Positions 1 to 9,406 of a stretch of 64,000 bases of DNA are shown piece after piece. The stretch comes from Clostridiales bacterium. GTDB taxonomy: Bacteria > Bacillota > Clostridia > Lachnospirales > Lachnospiraceae. The notes under the pieces are model-generated. The model had not been told where the DNA came from. It worked only from the letters and a program-made list of their open reading frames with translations, and searched no databases. The stretch's first letter is position 1. Every line of letters starts with the position of its first letter. The stretch covers positions 24,586 through 88,585 of the forward strand of contig JAHABX010000013.1 in assembly GCA_018376135.1 (NCBI GenBank), in the 5' to 3' direction. Both the position numbers and the translations under genes were made by a program.

Positions 1-1678
1 TGCTCGTTGCGTTTCTGGCTGCGGTGATGACCGGAATATCCAGCGCCATGCCTACGATCGCCGCATGAGAATAACGGTCTCCGGTCTCTGTGATGATTCC
101 TGCCGCATCCTTCAGTTTTCCCATCATCTCATTGGTGGTCTGATCCACAACCAGAATATCTCCCGGTCTAAAGTCCCGTTCCAGCTCTTCCAGATTCCGG
201 CACACGCAGACACTTCCGGCGCCCTTCAGCTTATTGGTGCCTTTACCGCTGAGCAGTGTATGTCCTGCCACCTGAACCTTGATCATATTGGTCGTTCCGG
301 ATATTCCCAGAGGCACTCCTGCCGTGATGACCGCCAGCTCTCCGCGGACGATGAGCCCTTTTTGCTCCGCTACATCCACTGCATGATCAAACAGCTTCTC
401 TGCCGTATCCTCTTCTTCCATCTGTACCGGAACCACACCCCAGAGCAGATTCAGCTGACGGCATACCCTGCGGCTGGTGGCACAGCCGATGATCTGACAT
501 GCCGGACGGTATTTGGAGATCATTCCCACTGTCTTTCCGGACTTGGTAACTGCCACGATCGCCGCCGCCTTCAGGTCCACTGCCGTTGTACAGGTGGCAT
601 GAGAGATGGCGCTTGTCACATCCGGACGCTCTGCCAGTCTGCGGGGTTTGAATTCTCTTGTATAATCGATATCCCGTTCCGTGCGCTCTGCAATACGCGC
701 CATCGTCTTCACTGCTTCCACCGGATATGCGCCTGCTGCCGTCTCTCCGGACAGCATGATCGCGCTGGTACCCTGATAGATGGCATTTGCTACGTCAGAG
801 GTCTCTGCACGGGTCGGACGGGGATTCTTCATCATGGAATCCAGCATCTGGGTAGCTGTAATGACCGGCTTGCCCATTCTGGTCGCCAGACGGATCAGCT
901 TCTTCTGGATGACCGGAACATCCTCCAGAGGAATCTCCACGCCCATATCTCCGCGGGCGATCATGATACCGTCTGCCACGCGCAGAATGGATTCACAGTT
1001 CTCCACACCCTGCATATTCTCAATCTTTGCGATAATATTGATGCCGTCTCCGCCCTTTTCATGGAGGATCTTGCGGATTTCCAGCACGTCCTCCGCAGTT
1101 CTCGTAAAGGACGCCGCAATAAAATCAAAGCCCTGCTCCGCCGCAAATACGACATCCTCATAATCCTTCGCACTTACAAAAGGCATATTCAGTCCCACTC
1201 CCGGCACATTGACGCCCTTGTGGTTGGAAATAAATCCGCCGTTTTTTACCAGGCAGATGATATCCTGATCCTCGATCCTCTGTACCTCCATACCGATCAG
1301 TCCGTCATCGATCAGGATCGAATCCCCCGGGCGGATGTCCAGATACAGCTCCTTGTAGGTGATCGTCACCTTCTGTGCATTCCCCAGCATCTCCTCCGGC
1401 GTCAGGATAAAGGTCTGCCCTGCTTTCAGCTCAACCTTTCCTCCTTCCACATCTCCAATGCGGATCTCCGGTCCCTTTGTATCCAGAAGTGCCGCAACCG
1501 GAAGGTCCAGTTCCTTTCTCAGCTTCTTTATCTTATCCAGCCTGCCTTTCTGTTCCTCATGACTTCCATGAGAAAAATTCATACGGGCTACTGCCATACC
1601 TTCCTTCATCAGCTGACAGAGCACCTGCTCATCCTCTGTTGCCGGTCCAAGTGTACATACAATCTTTGTTCTTCTCAT
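1..1678 (-). CDS. pyk: Pyruvate kinase with C-terminal PEP-utiliser domain (3' end cut by window edge)
   Basis: Converts phosphoenolpyruvate and ADP to pyruvate and ATP in the last step of glycolysis; cytoplasmic. The protein opens MRRTKIVCTLGPAT and has the family motifs FSHG, DTKGPEIR, the KIEN region and MIARGDMGVE, then ATQMLDSM. After the usual core of about 475 residues it continues into a domain ending in a SHAAIVGMA-type sequence, the extra PEP-utiliser (phosphohistidine-like) domain also found on Bacillus enzymes. Roughly 25 residues are missing beyond position 1, judged against the usual length of about 585. The ATG at 1676-1678 is preceded by GAGGAAAT at good spacing. It is a separate unit from guaB, with its own predicted promoter. 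Confidence 0.96.
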   Translation of the reverse strand, partial: MRRTKIVCTLGPATEDEQVLCQLMKEGMAVARMNFSHGSHEEQKGRLDKIKKLRKELDLPVAALLDTKGPEIRIGDVEGGKVELKAGQTFILTPEEMLGNAQKVTITYKELYLDIRPGDSILIDDGLIGMEVQRIEDQDIICLVKNGGFISNHKGVNVPGVGLNMPFVSAKDYEDVVFAAEQGFDFIAASFTRTAEDVLEIRKILHEKGGDGINIIAKIENMQGVENCESILRVADGIMIARGDMGVEIPLEDVPVIQKKLIRLATRMGKPVITATQMLDSMMKNPRPTRAETSDVANAIYQGTSAIMLSGETAAGAYPVEAVKTMARIAERTERDIDYTREFKPRRLAERPDVTSAISHATCTTAVDLKAAAIVAVTKSGKTVGMISKYRPACQIIGCATSRRVCRQLNLLWGVVPVQMEEEDTAEKLFDHAVDVAEQKGLIVRGELAVITAGVPLGISGTTNMIKVQVAGHTLLSGKGTNKLKGAGSVCVCRNLEELERDFRPGDILVVDQTTNEMMGKLKDAAGIITETGDRYSHAAIVGMALDIPVITAARNATS

Positions 1679-1740
1679 ATATTTCCTCATTCCTTTCCTT
1701 CTTATATGCGGAGGCACAAAAGCCGCCATCGTACCTTTCT

Positions 1741-1769
1741 AATGTAACATCTGTCCATTCTCTTTGCAA
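1741..1769 (-). promoter_or_regulatory. Predicted sigma-A promoter of pyk
   Basis: On the minus strand TTGCAA (1764-1769) and TACATT (1741-1746) are separated by exactly 17 bases, about 60 bases upstream of the pyk start. It lies in the guaB-pyk gap. No strong terminator is visible in that gap, so read-through from guaB is possible. Confidence 0.55.
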
Positions 1770-1837
1770 TCAAAAAGCATGGATCTACATCAGAAACTCA
1801 TACGGCAGCGGCCTTTCTGAACATTTCTTTTACATAA

Positions 1838-3292
1838 CTATTCGTTTACACTATAGTTCGGAGCTTCCTTGGTGATATGGATATCATGAGGATGGCTCTC
1901 CTTTAAGGATGCAGCGGTAATCTTCACAAAGCGTGCCGTTGTCTTGAGCGTCTCAACATCAGGCGCTCCGCAATAACCCATACCGGAACGGAGACCTCCA
2001 AGGAGCTGGAAGATGGTATCCTCCACATAACCCTTGTATGCCACACGTCCCTCTACGCCTTCCGGAACCAGCTTCTTTGCATCGCTCTGGAAATAGCGGT
2101 CCTTGGAACCGTTCTCCATAGCCGCAATGGAACCCATACCGCGGTATACCTTGTATTTTCTTCCCTGATACAGCTCAAAGGATCCCGGACTCTCATCACA
2201 TCCTGCAAAGATGCTTCCAAGCATGCAGACATTGGCTCCGGCTGCGATCGCCTTCGTAACATCTCCGGAATACTTGATTCCTCCGTCAGCAATGATCGGA
2301 ATATGATATTCCTTAGCCACTTCATAGCAGTCCATAACTGCGCTGATCTGCGGTACACCCACACCGGATACCACACGGGTCGTACAAATAGAACCAGGTC
2401 CGATACCAACCTTAACTGCATCCACGCCTGCTTCGATCAGAGCTCTTGCCGCTTCTCCTGTTGCCACATTGCCTGCAATCACAGGAAGATCCGGATATTT
2501 CTCCTTCACCATCTTCACACAGCGGATCACGTTTGCAGAATGACCATGTGCAGAATCCAGTACAACCACATCCACATGTGCCTTCACCAGCGCTTCCGCA
2601 CGCTCCAGCACGTTTGCCGTGATACCGATTGCCGCTCCGCACAGAAGTCTTCCCTGAGAATCCTTTGCTGCCAGCGGATACTTGATCTGCTTCTCTATAT
2701 CTTTGATCGTGATCAGACCCTTCAGATTGAAATCCTTATCAACGATCGGAAGTTTCTCTTTTCTTGCCTTTCCAAGGATGGTCTTCGCCTCATCCAGCGT
2801 AATCCCCTCCTGCGCGGTCACCAGATTTTCAGAGGTCATGGATTCCTTGATCTTCTTGGTAAAATCTGTCTCGAACTTCAGGTCACGGTTGGTAATGATA
2901 CCAACCAGCTTCTTGCCCTCCGTGATCGGGACACCGGAAATGCGGTATTTTGCCATCAGTTCATCAGCATCTCTGAGTGTATGTTCCGGGGATAAGGAAA
3001 ATGGGTCTGTGATGACACCGTTCTCGGAACGCTTTACCTTGTCCACTTCCTCTGCCTGTGCCTCAATTGACATATTTTTATGGATAATACCGATACCGCC
3101 CTGTCTTGCCATGGCGATTGCCATCCGATGCTCCGTTACCGTATCCATTCCTGCACTCATCAACGGAATGTTCAGCTTGACTGTCCTGGTCAGATAAGTC
3201 TCCAGGCTGACCTGATTCGGAATCACCTCAGAATAAGATGGAACCAGCAGCACGTCATCAAATGTGATGCCTTCACCGATAATTTTGCCCAT
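1838..3292 (-). CDS. guaB: Inosine-5'-monophosphate dehydrogenase
   Basis: Oxidises IMP to XMP with NAD+, the committed step of guanine nucleotide synthesis. The protein is 484 residues, the normal length. It has a TIM-barrel start (GITFDDVLLVP), two CBS domains at about residues 95-205, the GxGSICTTR catalytic loop with the nucleophilic cysteine near residue 303, and the flap region near GCxGAPD. The ORF could be extended 15 codons upstream, but the ATG at 3292 is chosen because AGAGGAAGAGAGAA sits directly in front of it and MGKIIGEGITFDD is the family start. Transcribed alone, between groEL and pyk. Confidence 0.97.
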   Translation of the reverse strand: MGKIIGEGITFDDVLLVPSYSEVIPNQVSLETYLTRTVKLNIPLMSAGMDTVTEHRMAIAMARQGGIGIIHKNMSIEAQAEEVDKVKRSENGVITDPFSLSPEHTLRDADELMAKYRISGVPITEGKKLVGIITNRDLKFETDFTKKIKESMTSENLVTAQEGITLDEAKTILGKARKEKLPIVDKDFNLKGLITIKDIEKQIKYPLAAKDSQGRLLCGAAIGITANVLERAEALVKAHVDVVVLDSAHGHSANVIRCVKMVKEKYPDLPVIAGNVATGEAARALIEAGVDAVKVGIGPGSICTTRVVSGVGVPQISAVMDCYEVAKEYHIPIIADGGIKYSGDVTKAIAAGANVCMLGSIFAGCDESPGSFELYQGRKYKVYRGMGSIAAMENGSKDRYFQSDAKKLVPEGVEGRVAYKGYVEDTIFQLLGGLRSGMGYCGAPDVETLKTTARFVKITAASLKESHPHDIHITKEAPNYSVNE

Positions 3293-3446
3293 TTCTCTCT
3301 TCCTCTCTTTCTTCTTCATAGTTTTCATTAGTTTCACTAATAAATATCTTTTTATTTAGTAAAAAAAATAATATCTACTTCAATATTTTAATCAGTCTAT
3401 CAGATAGCTTCCATTATGTCAATGGCTTTTTCTATTCTCATTATAC

Positions 3447-3478
3447 AAAAAGAGCGCCGCAAATTGCAACGCTCTTTT
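3447..3478 (-). terminator. Intrinsic terminator after groEL
   Basis: AAAAGAGCG (3447-3455) pairs with CGCTCTTTT (3470-3478). Read on the minus strand the hairpin ends in a run of T. It lies 33 bases past the groEL stop. Confidence 0.8.
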
Positions 3479-3510
3479 ATATTCTTTTTGGAAATGCTTC
3501 CCTGCTTTTT

Positions 3511-5130
3511 TTACATCATTCCCATTCCGCCGCCTGCCGGCATTGCCGGAACATCCTCTTTGATGTTGGCAACACATGCCTCGGTGGTCAGGAAAGTAGA
3601 AGCAACGCTGGTCGCATTCTGCAGTGCACTTCTGGTTACCTTTGCCGGATCCAGAATGCCTGCTTCCACCATATTCACATATTCTTCTTTGTAAGCATCA
3701 AATCCCATGCCAACCTCGGACTCATGTACGTTGTTGATAATAACAGCGCCTTCCAGACCTGCATTGGCTGCAATGTGATACAGCGGAGCCTCCAGGGCTT
3801 TCAGGATCACCTTTGCACCGGTCTTCTCATCGCCGTCCAGCGTCTCTACCAGTTTTGCAACCTCTTTGGATGCATGAACATATGCAGAACCACCGCCGCA
3901 TACGATACCTTCCTCAACAGCTGCTCTGGTTGCTGCCAGCGCATCCTCCATACGGAGCTTTGCTTCCTTCATCTCGGTCTCGGTAGCTGCACCCACACGG
4001 ATCACTGCTACGCCGCCTGCCAGCTTCGCATAACGCTCCTGTAATTTTTCTTTATCAAACTCAGATTTGGTCACATCCATCTCAGCCTTGATGGTTCTGA
4101 TCCGGTTTGCAATCTCTTCCTTGTTTCCAAGTCCGTCAACGATCACGGTATTTTCTTTCTGAACCTTTACGGATTTTGCACGGCCGAGCATCTCAAGAGT
4201 TGCATCCTTCAGCTCCAGACCTACCTCCTCAGAAATTACAGTACCACCGGTCAGCACCGCGATATCCTGCAGCATTGCTTTTCTTCTGTCACCGTAGCCA
4301 GGCGCTTTTACCCCCACTGCAGTGAAGGTACCGCGCAGTTTGTTCAGAACGAGAGTGGTCAGAGCCTCGCCCTCAATATCCTCGGCAATGATCAGAAGCT
4401 TCTTGCCGGACTGTACCAGCTGCTCCAGAACCGGAAGGATCTCCTGAATGTTGCTGATCTTCTTATCTGTGATCAGGATAAACGGATCATCCAGAACCGC
4501 TTCCATCTTCTCGGTATCAGTTGCCATGTAAGCGGAGATATATCCGCGGTCAAACTGCATACCCTCTACTACATCCAGCTCGGTCTGCATGGTCTTGGAT
4601 TCCTCGATGGTGATGACGCCGTCGTTTGCAACCTTCTCCATAGCATCTGCTACCATGTTGCCCACTTCGTCATCTCCTGCAGAGATTGCGGCAACTCTTG
4701 CCATCTGATGCTTGCCGTTTACCTTGCTGCTCATGGCTGCAATGGCTTCTACTGCCTTCTCTGTTGCTTTCTTCATACCCTTTCTCAGAACGATCGGGTT
4801 TGCGCCTGCTGCCAGGTTCTTCATACCTTCATTGATCATTGCCTGTGCAAGAACAGTTGCTGTAGTGGTACCGTCACCAGCCACATCGTTGGTCTTGGTA
4901 GCAACTTCTTTTACCAGCTGTGCGCCCATATTCTCAAATGCATCCTCGAGCTCGATCTCCTTTGCGATCGTCACACCGTCATTGGTGATCAGCGGAGCGC
5001 CGAACTGCTTGTCAAGCACTACGTTTCTTCCTTTCGGTCCGAGAGTTACGCGAACGGTGTCCGCAAGTTTATTCACACCAGCTTCCAGTGCAACTCTGGC
5101 GTCTACGCCATGTTTTAATTCTTTCGCCAT
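3511..5130 (-). CDS. groL: 60-kDa chaperonin GroEL
   Basis: ATP-driven chaperonin that forms a double seven-subunit ring and refolds proteins with GroES. The 539-residue product has MAKELKHGVDAR at the start, the nucleotide motif GDGTTTAT near residue 85, and the typical GGGMGMM tail. It follows groES by 30 bases in one operon and ends at an intrinsic terminator. Regulation is by HrcA through the CIRCE element upstream of groES. Confidence 0.99.
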   Translation of the reverse strand: MAKELKHGVDARVALEAGVNKLADTVRVTLGPKGRNVVLDKQFGAPLITNDGVTIAKEIELEDAFENMGAQLVKEVATKTNDVAGDGTTTATVLAQAMINEGMKNLAAGANPIVLRKGMKKATEKAVEAIAAMSSKVNGKHQMARVAAISAGDDEVGNMVADAMEKVANDGVITIEESKTMQTELDVVEGMQFDRGYISAYMATDTEKMEAVLDDPFILITDKKISNIQEILPVLEQLVQSGKKLLIIAEDIEGEALTTLVLNKLRGTFTAVGVKAPGYGDRRKAMLQDIAVLTGGTVISEEVGLELKDATLEMLGRAKSVKVQKENTVIVDGLGNKEEIANRIRTIKAEMDVTKSEFDKEKLQERYAKLAGGVAVIRVGAATETEMKEAKLRMEDALAATRAAVEEGIVCGGGSAYVHASKEVAKLVETLDGDEKTGAKVILKALEAPLYHIAANAGLEGAVIINNVHESEVGMGFDAYKEEYVNMVEAGILDPAKVTRSALQNATSVASTFLTTEACVANIKEDVPAMPAGGGMGMM

Positions 5131-5160
5131 GATTTATGTCCTCCTGTCTCTTCCTTAATC

Positions 5161-5445
5161 TTATTCAACCACTGCAAGAATATCATTCTGTCTTACGATT
5201 ACGTATTCGTCCTCGCCCAGTTTCACTTCATTGCCTGCATATTTGGAATAGATGACCTGATCGCCCACCTTTACCTGCATGGTCACTTCCTTGCCGTCTA
5301 CCATTCCGCCAGGACCAACTGCAACTACTTCTGCTGTTACCGGTTTTTCCTGTGCTTTTGCAGTAAGAATGATGCCGGATTTGGTTGTCTCTTCTTTTTC
5401 ACACTGTTTTAATACGACTCTGTCGCCTAAAGGTACTAATTTCAT
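5161..5445 (-). CDS. groS: 10-kDa co-chaperonin GroES
   Basis: Seven-subunit lid of the GroEL chamber. The 94-residue product begins MKLVPLGDRVVLK and contains the mobile-loop region EETTKSGIIL and the conserved end YVIVRQNDILAVVE. An upstream in-frame extension of 17 codons runs into the CIRCE operator and is rejected; the ATG at 5445 has GGAGGAATC in front of it. First gene of the groESL operon. Confidence 0.98.
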   Translation of the reverse strand: MKLVPLGDRVVLKQCEKEETTKSGIILTAKAQEKPVTAEVVAVGPGGMVDGKEVTMQVKVGDQVIYSKYAGNEVKLGEDEYVIVRQNDILAVVE

Positions 5446-5482
5446 GATGATTCCTCCTTCAAAAGTCCAGCTTTTGCATTTA

Positions 5483-5509
5483 TTAGCACTCGACATGATT
5501 GAGTGCTAA
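5483..5509 (-). promoter_or_regulatory. CIRCE operator (HrcA binding site)
   Basis: Perfect TTAGCACTC-N9-GAGTGCTAA, the consensus CIRCE inverted repeat, between the groESL promoter and the groES start. By established knowledge HrcA binds here and represses groESL until heat shock. hrcA itself is not in this window. Confidence 0.97.
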
Positions 5510-5521
5510 CCTTTAGTCATT

Positions 5522-5550
5522 ATATTAGTATGATTACAGGAAAATGTCAA
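5522..5550 (-). promoter_or_regulatory. Sigma-A promoter of groESL
   Basis: Minus-strand TTGACA (5545-5550) and TAATAT (5522-5527) are spaced by 17 bases, and CIRCE lies just downstream. The -35 box is only 18 bases past the codY stop codon, so the promoter is packed into a very short intergenic gap. Confidence 0.85.
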
Positions 5551-5568
5551 TGGGAAAATTCTAAATTT

Positions 5569-6348
5569 TCAAACTTTATTTTCTCTCAATTTCTCCAGCT
5601 CTTCAAAAACACTGTCATTCAGCACTTTGATATTTGTCCCCTTCATACCGGAAGAACGGGACTCGATCACTCCCGCACTCTCAAATTTGCGCAGGGCATT
5701 GACAATCACTGAACGGGTGATTCCCGCACGGTCTGCGATCTTGCTTGCCACCAGCGTACACTCGTCCCCCTTCATCTCCTGGAAGATCAGAAGGATCGCC
5801 TCCTGCTCCGTCACGGAAAGTGTGCTGATCGCAGACTGTACGATCTGCTGTCTGCGGATCTCCTCTGCATTCTCTTCATGAACGGATCTGGTCATCTCCA
5901 GCCCTACCACCGTGGTTCCGTACTCGCTCAGTATAATATCGTCGATCTCGTAATCATCTTCATATTTATACAGGAACAGTGTTCCCAGACGCTCTCCCGC
6001 AATATTGATCGGCGTGATCAGCGCCTGATACTTCCGGATATCCTCCACCACAAAGCCAAGCGTCTGCAGATTCACATTCTCCTTGGTGGACAGAATGCCG
6101 AGAAGACGTTCATTAAGCAGCGGATCGATCCGGCTGCCCACCTTATCCACGATCAGCTCATGGATCTCCTTTACTCCGTCATACCGGCTGATGCCCAGTA
6201 CCTTCCCTTTTCTGCTGATCACCAGTACATTGGACGAAAGAATCTCCGACAGTACGCGGCAGATATCATTGAAGACTACCTTGCTGGAATTGTTATTGTG
6301 CAGAAGTCTGTTAATTTTTCTTGTTTTGTCTAATAATTGTACACTCAT
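5569..6348 (-). CDS. codY: GTP/branched-chain-amino-acid sensing repressor CodY
   Basis: Global regulator of low-GC Gram-positives that represses nutrient-scavenging genes when GTP and branched-chain amino acids are plentiful. The 259-residue product starts MSVQLLDKTRKINRLL, has an N-terminal GAF sensing domain (about residues 1-155) and a C-terminal winged helix with ASKIADRAGITRSVIVNALRK. Start chosen at 6348 because GGAGAGGGAAGT precedes it; a 9-codon upstream extension is less likely. It follows topA, with a strong hairpin between them. Confidence 0.97.
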   Translation of the reverse strand: MSVQLLDKTRKINRLLHNNNSSKVVFNDICRVLSEILSSNVLVISRKGKVLGISRYDGVKEIHELIVDKVGSRIDPLLNERLLGILSTKENVNLQTLGFVVEDIRKYQALITPINIAGERLGTLFLYKYEDDYEIDDIILSEYGTTVVGLEMTRSVHEENAEEIRRQQIVQSAISTLSVTEQEAILLIFQEMKGDECTLVASKIADRAGITRSVIVNALRKFESAGVIESRSSGMKGTNIKVLNDSVFEELEKLRENKV

Positions 6349-6373
6349 ACTTCCCTCTCCTATGAACACAAAC

Positions 6374-6403
6374 AAAGTGCGGCTACACAGGTAACCGCAC
6401 TTT
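6374..6403 (-). terminator. Hairpin in the codY leader / topA downstream region
   Basis: Minus strand: GTGCGGTTAC, a CTGT loop, then GTAGCCGCAC (10-bp stem with one G-U pair), flanked by AAA/TTT pairs and followed by TTTGTTTGTGTT. It ends 25 bases before the codY start. It may simply end topA transcripts, or act as a leaky terminator inside a topA-codY transcript. Confidence 0.6.
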
Positions 6404-6506
6404 GGATGTTAGCACACTATTTGTAAATTTTCAATCTTTTTCGCAAATTTTCTCACTATTCAGCCATGCATGCGAACAGGAAGAGAAACCGTACAAGCCT
6501 GCATGG

Positions 6507-8489
6507 CTATTCCTTCGGCTCCTCCGGCTTCTTCCAGGATACATAATCGCACTCCGGATAGCCTTCGCAGCTGTAGAACTTCCTTCCCTTGGAGGAACGC
6601 CTCAGAACGACCTCTTTTCCGCACTTCGGACATTTTACGCCGATCTTCTCCAGATACGGCTTGGTATTCCTGCACTCCGGGAATCCCGGACACGCAAGAA
6701 ACTTTCCATGGGGTCCGTATTTTACCACCATGTTCCGTCCGCACTGCTCACAGACCACATCACTTACTTCATCCGCGATCTGCACCTTTTCCAGCTCCGC
6801 TTCCGCTGTCCGCACCGCCTCATCCAGATCCGGATAGAAGTTGCTGACCACGGTCTTCCAGTTGACCAGTCCCTCTTCCACCATATCCAGAAGAGATTCC
6901 ACATTTGCCGTAAAATCCGTCTCCACGATGCTTGGGAATGCCTGCTTCATCATATTGTTGACCACTTCTCCGATCTCGGTCAGGTACAGGTTCCTGCCCT
7001 CCTTCGCCACATAGCGGCGGGCAATGATCGTGCTGATGGTCGGCGCATAGGTACTGGGTCTTCCGATTCCAAGCTCCTCCAGTGTCTTGACCAGAGCAGC
7101 TTCCGTAAAATGAGCCGGCGGCTGAGTGAAGTGCTGCTTATCCTCCAGCTCCTTCAGATCCAGTACAGAATCCTTATCAATCGCCTTTACAAGAGTGGTA
7201 TTGCTGCTCTTCTCATCCTCGTCCTGTACATAGACAGACATAAAACCGTCAAAGGCAATTGCGGATGCAGAAACTGTAAACCGATATCCGCCGCCGTCGA
7301 TCTTTACAGAGGTGGTATGATATCTGGCGTCAGCCATGCAGCTCGCCGTAAACCGTTTCCAGATCAGCTGATACAGACGGAACTGATCTCTGGAAAGAGA
7401 TTCCTTGATCTTTGCCGGAAGTCTGTGAATATCCGTAGGACGGATCGCTTCATGAGCATCCTGGATCTTTTTGCCCGAGTTCTTCTTGCCCTCTCCCTGA
7501 CGAAGATACTCTGCTCCGTATGCTTCCGTAATGTAAGAGGATGCCGTCTGGGCCGCCTCATCGGAAATACGGGTAGAATCCGTACGCAGGTAGGTGATGA
7601 TACCTACGGTTCCCTGTCCTTCAATATCAATACCCTCATAGAGCTGCTGCGCCAGACGCATGGTCTTGGAGGTGGAGAAATTCAGCACCTTGGATGCCTC
7701 CTGCTGGAGGGTACTGGTGGTAAAAGGAAGGGGCGCTTTCTTCATCCGCTCTCCGTTTTTCACATCAGCGACGGAAAAAGCTGCATGTTCCACTGCCTTC
7801 AGCACCTGATCCATCTCTTCTCTGGAATGGATCTCCAGCTTTTCCTTCTCCGTTCCGTAAAACTTTGCGGTCAGAAGCTTCTTCTCGCCCTTTACCGCGA
7901 ACTGTGCATCAAGACTCCAGTATTCTTCCGGAACAAATGCATTGATCTCATCCTCCCGGTCTGCGATCAGCCGAAGCGCCACGGACTGCACGCGGCCTGC
8001 GCTCAGTCCTCTCTTCACCTTTGCCCACAGGATCGGGCTGATCCGGTAGCCCACCATACGGTCCAGCATTCGTCTTGCCTGCTGCGCATCCACCAGATCC
8101 TGATCGATCTCTCTTGCGTGCTTGATGGATTCCTTCACCGCACTTTTCGTAATTTCATTGAAGGTGATCCGGTACATCTTTTTGGAATCCAGATTCAGCG
8201 CCTTGGACAGATGCCAGGAGATCGCTTCTCCCTCACGGTCCGGGTCAGTTGCCAGATAAACCTTATCTGCTTTCTTCGCTTCCTTGCGAAGCTTCGCCAG
8301 AATATCTCCTTTTCCCCGAATTGTAATATACTTTGGCTCATAGTCATTCTCCACATCAAAGCCCAGCTGGCTCTTGGGCATATCTCTTACATGCCCGTTG
8401 GAGGCCATAACTTCATAATTCGCACCTAAAAACTTCTTAATGGTCTTCACCTTCGCAGGTGACTCCACGATAACCAGATATTTCGCCAT
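6507..8489 (-). CDS. topA: DNA topoisomerase I (type IA)
   Basis: Relaxes negative supercoils by single-strand passage. The 660-residue protein starts with the Toprim domain (MAKYLVIVESPAKVKTI) carrying the acidic ATDPDREGEA motif. The catalytic tyrosine lies in the GIGRPSTYAPTI sequence. Two four-cysteine zinc fingers close the protein: one from CEQCG to FPEC, the other from CPKCG to YPEC. The ATG at 8489 has AGGATTACC before it. Its first 53 bases overlap the 3' end of dprA, so translation is probably coupled. Confidence 0.98.
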   Translation of the reverse strand: MAKYLVIVESPAKVKTIKKFLGANYEVMASNGHVRDMPKSQLGFDVENDYEPKYITIRGKGDILAKLRKEAKKADKVYLATDPDREGEAISWHLSKALNLDSKKMYRITFNEITKSAVKESIKHAREIDQDLVDAQQARRMLDRMVGYRISPILWAKVKRGLSAGRVQSVALRLIADREDEINAFVPEEYWSLDAQFAVKGEKKLLTAKFYGTEKEKLEIHSREEMDQVLKAVEHAAFSVADVKNGERMKKAPLPFTTSTLQQEASKVLNFSTSKTMRLAQQLYEGIDIEGQGTVGIITYLRTDSTRISDEAAQTASSYITEAYGAEYLRQGEGKKNSGKKIQDAHEAIRPTDIHRLPAKIKESLSRDQFRLYQLIWKRFTASCMADARYHTTSVKIDGGGYRFTVSASAIAFDGFMSVYVQDEDEKSSNTTLVKAIDKDSVLDLKELEDKQHFTQPPAHFTEAALVKTLEELGIGRPSTYAPTISTIIARRYVAKEGRNLYLTEIGEVVNNMMKQAFPSIVETDFTANVESLLDMVEEGLVNWKTVVSNFYPDLDEAVRTAEAELEKVQIADEVSDVVCEQCGRNMVVKYGPHGKFLACPGFPECRNTKPYLEKIGVKCPKCGKEVVLRRSSKGRKFYSCEGYPECDYVSWKKPEEPKE

Positions 8490-9402
8490 TGGTAATCCTC
8501 AAATCTGTTCTCACATATTCATTCTTCCGCACCTCCTGGATGCAGCCCTTCAGTTCAAGCCCCACCAGAATGGAAAGGGTCTGCTGAACAGGAAATCTGG
8601 TTCGGTGAACCAGCTCATCCAGAGATATCGGTTGTAAACGTATCCAACTATACACGATATTCTCATCCTTGGCAAGTAAAATTTTCTTCATATCTTTGTG
8701 AAGATTTTCTGAAATCCCCAGCGCATCCAGTATTGCACCCGGACTGTCCGCCAGTCCGGCTCCCTGACGGATCAGATTCAGACAGCCCCGGCTCATGGGA
8801 TCTCCGATCCTTCCGGGCACCGCATACACGTCCTTCCCCTGCTCCAGGGCAAAGTCCGCTGTAATCAGCGCGCCGCTTTTCTCCTTTGCCTCCACCACCA
8901 GCACCAGATCGGAAAGCGCACTGATGATCCTGTTCCTTGCCGGAAAATTTCCCGGCTTAGGTGGCATTCCGGGAGGCTGTTCAGACAGTATTCCTCCCTG
9001 CCGGATCAATTTCTCATAGAGGCTTCTGTGCCCGGACGGATAGCAGATATCCACTCCGCAGCCCAGAACAGCAAAGGTATCACCTCCTGCTTCCAATGCC
9101 CCTTCATGCGCCATGCCGTCAATGCCCCATGCCATACCGCTGATGACCTGCACTCCCGCATGTGCAAGCGCTCCTGCAAAGCTTCTCGCCACCTCATTTC
9201 CATAAGCAGTGGCACGCCGTGCTCCTACGATCGCAACCGTCGGCTTCCCGGAGTCCGGCATACGCCCCGTAAAATAAATTCCCTTCGGCATTCCTTTATA
9301 ATTTTTCATCTGTTCCGGATAAGCTTCCTCATCCCGCCGGATATATTGTATGCAGCCTGTCTTCCCGTTAACCGTGTTTCTTCTATTATATATATTTTCC
9401 AT
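8437..9402 (-). CDS. dprA: DNA-processing protein DprA
   Basis: Loads RecA onto incoming single-stranded DNA during transformation or related uptake. The 321-residue product has the DprA Rossmann core with IVGARRATAYG, SGMAWGIDGMAHEGAL, GVDICYPSGHR, ARNRIISALSD and SGALITADFALEQGKDVYAVPG, followed by a winged-helix end. The usual N-terminal SAM-like domain is not evident; only about 50 residues precede the core. The ATG at 9402 follows AGGTGAT; an alternative start at 9447 would overlap comM. The last 17 or so residues extend past the usual end and overlap topA. Confidence 0.93.
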   Translation of the reverse strand: MENIYNRRNTVNGKTGCIQYIRRDEEAYPEQMKNYKGMPKGIYFTGRMPDSGKPTVAIVGARRATAYGNEVARSFAGALAHAGVQVISGMAWGIDGMAHEGALEAGGDTFAVLGCGVDICYPSGHRSLYEKLIRQGGILSEQPPGMPPKPGNFPARNRIISALSDLVLVVEAKEKSGALITADFALEQGKDVYAVPGRIGDPMSRGCLNLIRQGAGLADSPGAILDALGISENLHKDMKKILLAKDENIVYSWIRLQPISLDELVHRTRFPVQQTLSILVGLELKGCIQEVRKNEYVRTDLRITNGEISGYRGVTCEGEDH

Positions 9403-9406
9403 GGGA

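Noticed and set aside
65..1747. 560-codon plus-strand frame
   Set aside because: Antisense shadow of pyruvate kinase; the minus strand reads a full set of family motifs.
5554..5570. CodY box at the end of codY
   Set aside because: GAAAATT-CTA-AATTTTC is palindromic but its halves are in the reverse order to the CodY consensus, and it overlaps the stop codon; a weak terminator is as likely.
6402..8429. 675-codon open frame on the plus strand
   Set aside because: It is wholly antisense to topA; its Leu/His/Arg-rich product has no domain and arises from codon bias of the real gene.
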